Source of the DNA: Promethearchaeia archaeon | GTDB taxonomy: Archaea > Asgardarchaeota > Lokiarchaeia > Sigyniarchaeales > SOKP01 | Length of the DNA stretch: 33,044 nucleotides | Direction: 5' to 3' | NCBI GenBank assembly: GCA_029856145.1 | Contig: JAHQWK010000015.1 | Span: forward strand, 1-33,044 | Shown here: positions 17,703-25,297 of the stretch, piece after piece | Position numbering within the stretch: position 1 is the first letter of the stretch | Layout of the letters: each line of letters starts with the position of its first letter | Program-made: the position numbers and the translations under genes | The notes under the pieces: generated by a model | What the model was told of the DNA's origin: nothing | Seen by the model: only the letters and a program-made list of their open reading frames with translations | Databases searched by the model: none

Positions 17703-17843
17703 TTAGACAATAATTCTGCCTTTAAAATTATTGTGTTCCTTCAGATCTTCACAAACTTCTATTAAATGGTCATATAAGATCTCTCTTGTCCATTTAGGCA
17801 ACTCAATATCTACTTTTTTAAGTTTTTCTGCTAATTTTTTCAT
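17703..17843 (-). CDS. Small unknown protein, 46 residues
   Basis: ATG 17841-17843 to TAA 17703-17705. The product begins MKKLAEKLKKVDIELPKWTR and continues with an amphipathic helix (EILYDHLIEVCEDLKEH). An AGGT lies 5-8 bases upstream of the ATG (minus strand GGTTAGGTATATG). The charged helical composition and the ribosome-binding site support a real small protein. No family recognised. It lies between the GYD and 7-TM genes, with AT-rich DNA on both sides. Confidence 0.5.
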   Translation of the reverse strand: MKKLAEKLKKVDIELPKWTREILYDHLIEVCEDLKEHNNFKGRIIV

Positions 17844-18034
17844 ATACCTAACCTTATAGGTAAATCAATTTCAACGTGTTTAATTAAAAATTCTAAACTA
17901 ATCCTCAAATTAATTGATTCAAATAAAATTTAATTAAAAAATGAAATGTGAGTATTATTGCGATGACAAATCTCACAATAATAAAAGTTATATGGAGGTT
18001 ATAAAATAATTTTTGAAATAATAAAATGATTCGA

Positions 18035-18769
18035 CTAAAGCAAAAAAGCTTTAAATATTGCAACTATCCCGATATCAACAATAATTATTGCAATAATTTC
18101 AAGCAAACCTGATCCAAAGGGGCCTCCAATTAAGCCTCCAATTAAATTGATAAGAAGCGTCACAACAGCAAAAATGATTCCAATAAAAAACCATTTTACT
18201 TTCTTTTTCGTTTCTTCCTCGATTTTTCTCGTCATCATAGCATATTTGTATATGACATAAATGGATAACCCAGTCCTGAGAAGATTCACAAAAATAAACC
18301 AAGGAGGTGGGGTATCAGTGTTAACATAACCTTGAATCCAATCACCCTCATTTAAACTTGGTGTCCAAATAGGAATAAAATATCCGAAACTCATTATAAT
18401 AAATATTCCTATCATTGTTCCAAAGTATTTAAGACTCATTGCAACCTTTTTATATTTTTCTAAGATAAAAACGGTCATCACCAAGGATATAAAGATAAAA
18501 TTGAAACAGATCTGGGTGGTTATCATGAGGGGAATAATAAGATCCTTGGATATTCCGGATTCCGGGGTTATTAAATGGTAAATTGTATAAGTTAAAAATC
18601 CTATTGAAGAAGAGATAAAAAATAAAGTAAACCATCTATTCAACATTTCACCTGGATTTAAACGCAATACTCGAAATCCTAGTGTAAAAGCAACTATTAC
18701 TGTAATTATTGCTGTAATTATTTTTATTAAGTTAAAAGGATCCATATAATATTTTACACCTATTATCAT
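18035..18769 (-). CDS. Seven-transmembrane protein, sensor-like, no output domain
   Basis: 244 residues with about seven hydrophobic helices (roughly 12-33, 45-67, 78-104, 113-133, 158-176, 192-215, 218-243). A short acidic/aromatic loop (about 134-157, with WTPSLNEGDWIQGYVNTDT) lies between helices 4 and 5, and a charged cytosolic loop (RKIEEETKKKVKW) lies between 5 and 6. The architecture resembles the N-terminal 7-TM sensor half of some histidine kinases, but the gene stops right after helix 7. The start may be ATG 18767-18769 or the in-frame ATG at codon 9 (18743-18745), which has an AGGTG upstream. Function unknown. Confidence 0.75.
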   Translation of the reverse strand: MIIGVKYYMDPFNLIKIITAIITVIVAFTLGFRVLRLNPGEMLNRWFTLFFISSSIGFLTYTIYHLITPESGISKDLIIPLMITTQICFNFIFISLVMTVFILEKYKKVAMSLKYFGTMIGIFIIMSFGYFIPIWTPSLNEGDWIQGYVNTDTPPPWFIFVNLLRTGLSIYVIYKYAMMTRKIEEETKKKVKWFFIGIIFAVVTLLINLIGGLIGGPFGSGLLEIIAIIIVDIGIVAIFKAFLL

Positions 18770-18879
18770 TTAAAATAATTTTCTAAAATAAATTGAAGAC
18801 AAATTAAAATTAAATTTGTACTCTCTCAATATCACAAATTCTTTATACATTAAGATAAAAAAAGTGAGATTTATCATCT

Positions 18880-19431
18880 TTAAGGCATTTGAACGGAGCT
18901 ATTCTCTTTATATTTGTTCTGTAATACTTCAATTATTGCTCTGAACGCGCTTTCAACATTTTGGCCAGTCTTAGCCGATGTACGGTAATAATCAATAAAA
19001 GCGTTCTTTTTAATAAATTTTAGAATCTTCTCGTCATTTAATTTACTCTCATCAACTAAATCAATTTTGTTACCAAAAAGGACAATAGGTATATCTCCGC
19101 AAAATTTTTTAATTTCTTTATACCAATCAGTAACATTCTTAAAACTGTCTCTACCAAAATCATTTTCCTCAAGAGAAAATACAACTATCGATGCTACGCT
19201 TGATTTATAAAAAGCAGGTCGTAGGAAATGAAATTCATCTTGACCAGCTATATCCCAGAAAAATAATTCCCAACGATCACATTCTCTATCTTCAATATAT
19301 TCAGAAAACTGTGCTCCTATAGTCTTAATATATTCTTCTTGAAAACTTCCTTGAGTGAATTTTCTTATTAACGAAGTTTTTCCTACGAAACCATCTCCAA
19401 TAACAGTTATCTTAAATTTGAATTTACTCAT
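18880..19431 (-). CDS. Ras/Rab-like small GTPase
   Basis: 183 residues with all G motifs: G1 GDGFVGKTS (12-20), T37 in TIGAQF (switch I), G3 WDIAGQDE (59-66), G4 GNKID (120-124) and G5 RTSAKTG (150-156). The pattern REWEL-like strand then LRPAFYKSS after switch II is Rab/Ran-like. The C-terminus (KENSSVQMP) has no Cys for prenylation. Start ATG 19429-19431, only about 35 bases from a TATA-like TTTATAAG, so the mRNA is probably nearly leaderless. Divergent from the DUF998-like membrane gene. Third GTPase of the window. Confidence 0.93.
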   Translation of the reverse strand: MSKFKFKITVIGDGFVGKTSLIRKFTQGSFQEEYIKTIGAQFSEYIEDRECDRWELFFWDIAGQDEFHFLRPAFYKSSVASIVVFSLEENDFGRDSFKNVTDWYKEIKKFCGDIPIVLFGNKIDLVDESKLNDEKILKFIKKNAFIDYYRTSAKTGQNVESAFRAIIEVLQNKYKENSSVQMP

Positions 19432-19462
19432 TAAATTACTTTTTAAATAGAAATGTCACCTA

Positions 19463-19472
19463 CTTATAAATA
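19463..19472. promoter_or_regulatory. TATA-like box in the divergent GTPase/DUF998 promoter
   Basis: The sequence CTTATAAATA reads as a TATA box on both strands: TTATAAATA for the gene starting at 19517 (about 45 bases away) and TATTTATAAG for the GTPase starting at 19431 (about 35 bases away). Only 85 bp separate the two start codons, so the box may serve both or the two promoters must overlap. An AAGGA ribosome-binding site for the plus gene is at 19506-19510. Confidence 0.45.
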
Positions 19473-19516
19473 TCAATTGTATTTTAATAAATAAATTTCT
19501 ATTATAAGGAATTATT

Positions 19517-20311
19517 ATGGTTGCAATAAAAGAAAGTAGAATGGAAGTTTTATTTGGCTTTTTTGGAGCATTATTTATTTTAATAATTCTGCCAATAACT
19601 ATACTTCTTACTCCGGGATATAGTCCTTTAGAAATGACTGTAAGTATGTTAGGGGAAGGGGAAGCAAAAACATTATTTAGCATCGGTTTTGTTGTATGTG
19701 GTTCATTATTAATCCCTTTTTATATTTACCTGGAAAGAGAATTAGTAAATATACAAGAAAATATTAGAAGACTTGCTACAGGAGTTTCTATTTTTACTAA
19801 TGTGTGCATAGCTCTGGTTGGAATAATTCCAGATGAAACATATAAAACAGCTTTCGGTGCATTTCATACTTTTGTGGCTCTAGTTAGTTTTATTGGATCT
19901 TCTATCTATATTGTATTGTATAGTATATTAATGTACCAAGGTCCTAAGTCTAAAATGTATAAAGGTCCGGCATTTAAAAAATATTTAGCATATTATGGCT
20001 TTCTTGTAGGATTTATGTTTGTATTATTTTTCACCACACAACATCCGTTAGTAGAATGGATATTATCAATTCTCATAATTACTTGGGTTTTAATTACAGC
20101 AATACAATGTATTTCATTGAAATTTTCTAAGATCCCTGGAGTATATTATAAACGATCTCAATATCCTGAAGCATTAAAACTATTTGAAGACGCAATTCAG
20201 GTTTTAGAAAAAGTTGAATTGGGAGATGAGCCTATAATGGAGACTCTTAAAGAAAACATTGAATTTATTAAAAGTGAAATGGAAAAAAAACCAATTAAAT
20301 CAAATCACTAA
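19517..20311 (+). CDS. DUF998-like six-helix membrane protein with a C-terminal TPR-like tail
   Basis: 264 residues. There are six hydrophobic helices (about 10-31, 52-72, 86-104, 113-138, 154-173, 178-200). The segment VSMLGEGEAKTLFSIGFVVCG (42-62) resembles the conserved S-x-L-G....FN/S-x-G-L motif of DUF998 membrane proteins. After the last helix the chain continues with KIPGVYYKRSQYPEALKLFE and a further helix pair, which looks like a single TPR-type repeat on the cytosolic side. Start ATG 19517 with AAGGA 6 bases upstream. Divergent from a small GTPase gene with a very short shared promoter. Function unknown. Confidence 0.72.
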   Translation: MVAIKESRMEVLFGFFGALFILIILPITILLTPGYSPLEMTVSMLGEGEAKTLFSIGFVVCGSLLIPFYIYLERELVNIQENIRRLATGVSIFTNVCIALVGIIPDETYKTAFGAFHTFVALVSFIGSSIYIVLYSILMYQGPKSKMYKGPAFKKYLAYYGFLVGFMFVLFFTTQHPLVEWILSILIITWVLITAIQCISLKFSKIPGVYYKRSQYPEALKLFEDAIQVLEKVELGDEPIMETLKENIEFIKSEMEKKPIKSNH

Positions 20312-20385
20312 GAGAATATTCCCTCTAAAAAATGTATGATAAATTGAAATTGCTAAGAAAATTGAGTATAATACTTATCTTGCCT

Positions 20386-21249
20386 TTATTTCTTGTCGTT
20401 AGAATAGTACTTAAATAAGAAATCTAATGCTCTGGGAATCTGCCAAGCTTCTGCGGGTTCATTTTCATATTCTGGTAATTCTATTTCTTCTGGTCCCTTT
20501 TCTTCGGAAATTACCTTCAGTACATTTTTTCTTAAATTTTTCATAAAAGCTAGTTGTTCTTTTATATATTCTTTACCGACTACTGGTCCGTGTCCGGGTA
20601 TAACAGCTTTAATATCGAGGTTTAACATATGTTCAAATGAACTTATCCAGCCTTCGAAATCTTCTGTTGGATCACTAATAAATGGCCAGAATCCAGCAGC
20701 TATTAAGTCACCTGAAAATAATACCTTCTCTTCTGAAAAATAAGCATAAGAAGAACATCCAGTATGTCCTCCTGAATGGTAAAATTCTACATTCAAACCA
20801 TTATCATTTATAACACGCTTGTTTTCAAATCCATTTGTTGGAATGATGATTTCAATTTCATCAATCAATTCTGCTAATTCTGGTTCTTCTTTTTTCCATT
20901 CATTAAAGGCTTCCTTTGTCCAATTTTTTTCTTTTCTCTTCTTAATATTCTCAAATAAGGTAGAAGAACCAAAAATTTCAACATCTTTGAATGGAGCAAC
21001 ACCAAAAAGATGATCTGCATGGTAGTGAGTAATGAAAAGATATTTTACCGGTAAAGCATATTTCTTTTCTAATTTTTCTTTAAATTCTTTTGCTTATCTT
21101 GGATACATTAGAGTATCAATAACGATGATAAAATTATTTAATATAATTGCTCCTGCATTTAGATCGAAATAATCTTTAAAATTAACAATTATAGTACGTG
21201 GTGTCACTTCCTCAAGCTTTATGGATAATATTGTTGTTATTTTATTCAT
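20386..21249 (-). pseudogene. Metallo-beta-lactamase-fold hydrolase with one in-frame TAA codon
   Basis: From ATG 21247-21249 to TAA 20386-20388 there are 287 codons in one frame, interrupted only by TAA at codon 52 (21094-21096). All zinc ligands are intact: THYHADH (H75, H77, D79, H80), GGHTG (H162), FSGD (D181) and PGHG (H220). The stop falls in DTLMYPR-stop-AKEFKEKL, where Gln is a very plausible residue, and CAA to TAA is one C-to-T change. No ATG follows the stop before the HxHxDH motif, so reinitiation would lose the active site. It is either a recent pseudogene or translated by readthrough. Substrate unknown; the family includes glyoxalase II-like and related hydrolases. Confidence 0.85.
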
Positions 21250-21385
21250 ATTAGTCACCTTGTTAAAAATTAAGAAAATTGAATAGTATTTATAGATACA
21301 TATCTAAATAAAATATTTTTAAGGATATTATAACTAATTTTCCACACTGTTTTCACTTAAATTACATGAAAATTTCTGGAACACG

Positions 21386-21613
21386 ATGACATCCAATTTT
21401 ATTATCAAGGATCAGGATTCCTATGAACCTGTAAGTATAGTAAAATGTTATTATATGAGTGATAACAAAAAAATCGTGTTCGTAAAATTACCTTACGGAA
21501 AAGTTATTTGCCTTCCTAAAACGACTATTCAATCTGAATTTTCAAAGGATAAAAATCTCTTACAAGACTTTATCATCGATGATTGGATTTTGAGAAAATT
21601 CGGTTTGATTTAA
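21386..21613 (+). CDS. Small stand-alone domain protein, paralogous to the C-terminus of the 14661-15371 protein
   Basis: 75 residues. The part from about residue 18 on (IVKCYYMSDNKKIVFVKLPY, then GKVICLPKTTI, then KNLLQDFIIDDWIL) aligns with the last 60 residues of the 236-residue protein at 14661. Both share a strand, a (W/C)-(I/L)-P-K-(S/T)-x-I-x-S-x-F motif and a closing (V/L)-Q-x-F-x-I-D-x-W-I-L helix. It is probably a small beta-rich domain with one helix. Start ATG 21386; a TATA-like ATATTATAAC is at about 21326-21335. Divergent from the interrupted hydrolase gene. Function unknown. Confidence 0.65.
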   Translation: MTSNFIIKDQDSYEPVSIVKCYYMSDNKKIVFVKLPYGKVICLPKTTIQSEFSKDKNLLQDFIIDDWILRKFGLI

Positions 21614-22029
21614 TCTTTGGTTTACTATCCTTTCCCATCGATAAACAATAGGATGAAAAAAATAGAGCAAATACTAATAATAAGTAAAATAATCCCAAGG
21701 AATAAATCGATCAGAATAAAATAAGAATAAAAAATAAAATAAAAAAAATTATTTAGCTATACTTTGAAAAGCGAATCCAACATTCTTTATAATTATTTGA
21801 GCATTTTCTTTTTTTTTCATTTTTTTTACCTCTTTTTTAGAGTTTTTTTATTAATTTTAATATAGATAAGCTTCGTTTTATAGTTTTTATTGCGAAACTT
21901 TTCTCTAAGTTCGAATCTCTTTAAAAGTTTCAGAATATAGTCTACAAAATCTTCTATTTGAGATTCTTTAATAAAGAGATTTAATAATCTAAAAAATGAG
22001 ATATATAAAGTTTAAAACTTATAATTCAG
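21614..22029. other. AT-rich intergenic stretch with one possible 23-residue micro-ORF
   Basis: Mostly A/T with homopolymer runs. The only thing worth noting is a minus-strand frame, 21749-21820 (ATG 21818-21820, TAA 21749-21751). It encodes MKKKENAQIIIKNVGFAFQS plus three residues, with a good GAGGT (minus strand; 21828-21832 on plus) 7 bases upstream. It is too short to judge by composition. Confidence 0.35.
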
Positions 22030-22572
22030 ATGTATTTAAATATAAATGAGAAAAAAATGGAAGATTCATTAAAGCGTTGGTTAGCTGATCATCATATTCG
22101 GTATGTTTTACACACTCACCCTGCAGTATTCACTGTACCTGAGGCAAGTGTACATTGTGGACATATCCCAGGAACTCATTGTAAGAATTTATTTCTCAAA
22201 AATAAGAAATCTGGACAACTATATTTAGTCACCATGCCTTATGGAAAGCGTCTGGATTTAAATCAATTCCGTAGAATGATAGGTGCTCCAAAAATTCGCT
22301 TTGCTGAACTTGAAGATCTTTCTAATGTATTAGGTATTACCCCCGGCGCTGTATCTCCGATGGGATTAATAAATGATACCAATAATAAGGTAATTTTCAT
22401 TATTGATGAACTTGTATGGAATGCAGAAGAGATTTGTTGCCATCCAAACATTAACACTGAAACTTTACAAATTCTTGGTCCAGATTTCCGAAAATTAATA
22501 AAAGCAACTAGAACTTCTATGGAAATAAAAAAACTTCCATATTTAATTTCTAATGGCCCCTGTAAGGAATGA
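22030..22572 (+). CDS. ProX/YbaK-type aminoacyl-tRNA deacylase
   Basis: 180 residues of the YbaK/ProRS-INS editing superfamily, which hydrolyses mischarged aminoacyl-tRNA in trans (Ala- or Cys-tRNA-Pro, or related). Visible: VLHTHPAVFTVPEA (26-39), CKNLFLKNKKSGQLYLVTMP (51-70; conserved Lys and backbone of the pocket), GITPGAVSPMGLINDTNN (about 103-120; the GxxPGxxxPFG-type loop with Met in place of Phe) and a closing ICCHPNINTETLQI. Length and motif order fit free-standing ProX/PrdX. Start ATG 22030; a second in-frame ATG at codon 10 is possible. Convergent with the winged-helix gene. Confidence 0.85.
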   Translation: MYLNINEKKMEDSLKRWLADHHIRYVLHTHPAVFTVPEASVHCGHIPGTHCKNLFLKNKKSGQLYLVTMPYGKRLDLNQFRRMIGAPKIRFAELEDLSNVLGITPGAVSPMGLINDTNNKVIFIIDELVWNAEEICCHPNINTETLQILGPDFRKLIKATRTSMEIKKLPYLISNGPCKE

Positions 22573-22593
22573 TATTGTAAGACTTGGTTTTAT

Positions 22594-22884
22594 TTAATTT
22601 TCTTCATTAATTAACTCATTAAGGTGCAATAAACTGTCATATACAGCCTTTCCTTTTTCTGTAAGTCCAATATATTCTTGTCCATTATTCTTTTCAAGAT
22701 TAATTAATTTTGATTCCATTAATTTATCTTTAATGCGTAAATAGGAATTGTAATTACTAAAATCGGTTAGTATTCTATAGAACTCCCCTTTTTCAGCTTT
22801 ATACTCTTTAAATTGTGAAAGGACCTGGAAAGTATTAAAAAACCCTCGTTTATTTAAAACTAAATATAACTCCTCGAAGCTCAT
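22594..22884 (-). CDS. Small winged-helix DNA-binding protein
   Basis: 96 residues with the pattern of a winged helix-turn-helix: LVLNKRGFFNTFQVLSQFKE, FSNYNSYLRIKDKLMESKLI (recognition-helix region), then wing NNGQEYIGLTEKGKAVYDSL, the GLTxKG ending being typical of archaeal wHTH regulators (PadR/MarR-like). It probably binds DNA as a dimer; the target is unknown. Minus strand, convergent with the ProX-type gene, ATG 22882-22884. No ligand domain. Confidence 0.75.
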   Translation of the reverse strand: MSFEELYLVLNKRGFFNTFQVLSQFKEYKAEKGEFYRILTDFSNYNSYLRIKDKLMESKLINLEKNNGQEYIGLTEKGKAVYDSLLHLNELINEEN

Positions 22885-22989
22885 ATTATATCCCCATTCA
22901 ATAAATATATTCTTATGAAGTCATATGAAAATATAGTACTTATTTATGTTTGCATATTTTTGTCGGATCGTGAATATTAAATCATTGCA

Positions 22990-23130
22990 GAAAATTTTAG
23001 CTCATGGACGGACTCCTCCTCATCTTGCCTTAAAACATCCAAACACTACCATCACCCCTCCTTAACCCTCTTACCCCAAGTCTGAACCATAAGCTCCTCT
23101 TTCATATAATTGCTTTGCTCTTCCAAAAAT
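22990..23130 (-). repeat. Dispersed intergenic repeat, long degenerate copy
   Basis: Read on the minus strand it contains AAAGAGGAGCTTATGGTTC, GACTTGGGG and, at the end, a diverged core (GGAGTCCGTCCATGAGC). It matches the copy at 28341-28475: 21 of 26 bases agree between plus 23076-23103 and 28445-28470 (AAG.CTGAACC....TCCTCTTTC). A hairpin is possible around GAGC-TTAT-GGTTC. It is the only recognisable content, apart from the copy at 23300, in the 485-bp gap between 22884 and 23370. Confidence 0.5.
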
Positions 23131-23299
23131 CGTATCATTGATTTTTGATATATGGCTATTAAAATATAATAAAATAAAAATATTAATTTGTCTTTAAAGG
23201 GCTAAATTTTTCATACAAAGGAAATAACTCGAAATTGTTAAAAAAAGGCCACTAGATAAAATGGAAAAAGAAAAAAAGAATTACGTAATTTAGTCTCGG

Positions 23300-23369
23300 A
23301 AAAAAAAGGAAAGATAAATATTAAAAAATAAAGTTAACCCTGAATATACTCCTTCATGATTTCATCTCA
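23300..23369 (-). repeat. Dispersed intergenic repeat, copy directly 3' of the ACT gene
   Basis: On the minus strand TGAGATGAAATCATGAAGG then AGTATATTCAGG, followed by a T-rich run (TTTATTTTTTAATATTTATC). It matches the core of the other copies (GATGGAGTATGTTCTTGAGC) less closely. It lies immediately after the stop of the minus-strand ACT gene. Confidence 0.4.
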
Positions 23370-23750
23370 TTATTTTAGCAAAGCATTACGAGCCTTTTCT
23401 AAGTTATCTACCCCGAGAACTATTCTGTTATTCTCAGCAAAATAGATTAGGTCAATATTAACCCCTGCATCACCTATCACCCGAGCCATCTTCCCCCCTG
23501 TACCCGGTTTTTTCACAATATGACCGATATCCATAACGAGTACTTCACGTACGGCACGTACTTCAAAACCAGAGTCTTCGAGTGCCCAGCGCGTTGTTTC
23601 TTCATCTTCAACTAAAATGTGAACTACAGCTTCGTTTTTTAGCGGAAATCCACATAGGCCTTCCATATTAATGCCCATTTTGCCTAGGACCTCCCCCATA
23701 TCAGCTAAAGTACCCGGTTGATTTTTTAAAATAACAGTTAAATCCTTCAT
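23370..23750 (-). CDS. Tandem ACT-domain protein
   Basis: 126 residues forming two ACT-type ligand-binding modules: MKDLTVILKNQPGTLADMGE opens the first (the NxPGTLA/xL motif after the first strand), with NMEGLCGFPLKNEAVVHILV; the second is KKPGTGGKMARVIGDAGVNI, DLIYFAENNRIVLGV. ACT domains bind amino acids and regulate metabolism, and stand-alone pairs occur in archaea and bacteria. Strong GGAGG ribosome-binding site before ATG 23748-23750 (minus strand GGAGGAATAAAAAAATG). Base composition is visibly higher in GC than its neighbours (28 of 60 bases G/C at 23521-23580), which may mean recent transfer. Confidence 0.88.
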   Translation of the reverse strand: MKDLTVILKNQPGTLADMGEVLGKMGINMEGLCGFPLKNEAVVHILVEDEETTRWALEDSGFEVRAVREVLVMDIGHIVKKPGTGGKMARVIGDAGVNIDLIYFAENNRIVLGVDNLEKARNALLK

Positions 23751-23899
23751 TTTTTTATTCCTCCAATTTCTATTATTTTATTTATTAAATCAAATCTTAT
23801 TTCGTTATCATGGGATTGCTTTCCAATGCTTAAATATGTCTTTTCCCTATTTAAGCTTTCTTTAAAATTTTACTCACACTTTTGGGAGTATAAGTAGGA

Positions 23900-23989
23900 A
23901 TGAAAGAAGCCTTTATTGCCTTAATACTTCCATTTATCCCGTGGATCATTTATATCATATTTGGAATTATGCTTGAAATGATGAACTAA
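23900..23989 (+). CDS. Possible 29-residue single-helix membrane peptide
   Basis: ATG 23900, TAA 23987-23989. The peptide starts MKEAFIALILPFIPWIIYII and ends FGIMLEMMN: one hydrophobic helix with a short charged start and Pro kinks. A GGGAG and an AGG lie within 16 bases upstream. Codon choice is consistent with coding, but it is too short for certainty. It is the only candidate in the 300-bp gap between the ACT gene and the next gene. Confidence 0.4.
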   Translation: MKEAFIALILPFIPWIIYIIFGIMLEMMN

Positions 23990-24050
23990 GAAAAAGAAAT
24001 TTAAGAAAATAAATAAAGTAAAAATAGTAACTATATTTTTTTTTAAAATC

Positions 24051-24542
24051 TTAAGAATATAACTTCTTTACATACGATCTTAACGTTTCAATATTTTCAA
24101 AGTAAAATAAGCTTTCTTCCTCCCTAAAAAAAGGCGTTAATAAGCCTCCTCTTTTTAAGACCTCTGTAATTTCTACATCTTTTAATACAAATACTTTTGT
24201 CTTTTCAAAAAATTCCTTAAAGGAGAGGATAATTCCCATTTCAATCATGTGACCTCCTTTATCGTGTTCTATGATCATGATGATTTCATTCGAAAATTTT
24301 GCAATAAGATCAAATTTTAAAATCAGATTCTCAAGGTGAGTACGTCTAAATTCATTTTCAAAAAATCCAAGGTTATTTTCAATGGCATTTACAATCTTTT
24401 GCACTTCCTGTAGAGTAATGAAAGTTTCTTCACTATAAGAACCACATATAAAGATCTTGTTTTTCTTTAAATCATAAACGGAAAAAATACTAGTAAATTC
24501 ATCTAAAAAATCATCCCATGCATTATCATGTGAAACTTGCAT
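24051..24542 (-). CDS. Unknown alpha/beta protein, possibly nucleotide-binding Rossmann-like
   Basis: 163 residues, no confident family. After a helical N-terminus comes KNKIFICGSYSEETFITLQE (27-46), a strand-loop-helix start reminiscent of nucleoside deoxyribosyltransferase/TIR-like or SLOG folds. It is followed by FSNEIIMIIEHDKGGHMIEM (about 82-101), where a strand is followed by a GG-x-x-x-E-x-G motif, and KVFVLKDVEITEVL. In deoxyribosyltransferases the corresponding Glu is catalytic, but other conserved residues are not clear here, so this is only a suggestion. Minus strand, ATG 24540-24542, divergent from an ArsR-like regulator that could control it. Confidence 0.65.
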   Translation of the reverse strand: MQVSHDNAWDDFLDEFTSIFSVYDLKKNKIFICGSYSEETFITLQEVQKIVNAIENNLGFFENEFRRTHLENLILKFDLIAKFSNEIIMIIEHDKGGHMIEMGIILSFKEFFEKTKVFVLKDVEITEVLKRGGLLTPFFREEESLFYFENIETLRSYVKKLYS

Positions 24543-24714
24543 TCTCTTTTCCCAATTTTTATAAAATGATTTAGAAATTCATTTATCTTATAAATTATTA
24601 TATATCAATAATAATTGACTCAATTAATTTTGAGTTAAATTTAAATAGTTAATTATGCATATTTAGCATGGAATTAGATGAAAAACTAAATATAAATAAA
24701 AGGAGGTAAATGAT

Positions 24715-25056
24715 TTGGAAACTCCTAAAAAACTTGAAAATATGAGGAAAGAATTGGGAATCATATCAGAGAAAACACGGTATAAAATATTACTTACATT
24801 ATTAGCTAGTGAAAAGTCTCTCTCATTCAGTCGATTGAAGGAATTATTACCATCAATTCCAGAAAATAACTTGATTTATCATCTTAATATCCTTAAAGAA
24901 AGTAATTTTATTAATAATGAGAAAAGAATGGGATACAAGCGGTCCGAACCTCGCTCTTTTTATTCACTTAGTAAAAAATCGATTGAATTGCTAAGAAATC
25001 TTGGATTAACAGCTGTAAAGGAAGAATTTCAAGCTTTATTCAAGCAAATGACTTAA
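24715..25056 (+). CDS. ArsR-like winged-helix transcriptional regulator
   Basis: 113 residues: EKTRYKILLTLLASEKSLSF (helices 1-2), SRLKELLPSIPENNLIYHLN (recognition helix), then EKRMGYKRSEPRSFYSLSKK (wing) and a terminal helix that probably dimerises. No metal-binding Cys pair is seen, so a metal sensor is unlikely. The start is TTG at 24715: AGGAGG at 24701-24706 is ideally spaced for it. The ATG at 24710 is in another frame and too close. A TATA-like TTTAAATAG is at about 24640-24648. Divergent from the 163-residue unknown gene, a usual layout for a regulator and its target. Confidence 0.85.
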   Translation: METPKKLENMRKELGIISEKTRYKILLTLLASEKSLSFSRLKELLPSIPENNLIYHLNILKESNFINNEKRMGYKRSEPRSFYSLSKKSIELLRNLGLTAVKEEFQALFKQMT

Positions 25057-25297
25057 TTTTGTTTATTATTATGAATGTAGGAATTTTATTTGATATTAAT
25101 TTTATTATATCACCTTTTCCTATAGAAAAAAGATTACTTTGGTTGTAAATTAATTCTGGCCATGTAAAGACTTAACAATTTTGTCCGATTTATCTGGTTT
25201 TTATGAATATTTATATAAAAATGTTAGATATAAATAAATATTAGAATTTCAAACTTAACTATTCAAATTATTATAATTAAATTTTGAGGTTTTAAAA

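Noticed and set aside
21653..21724. A 23-codon plus-strand frame in the 21.6-22.0 kb gap
   Set aside because: Only an AGG at 2 bases' distance and Lys/Ile-rich composition expected from AT-rich DNA.
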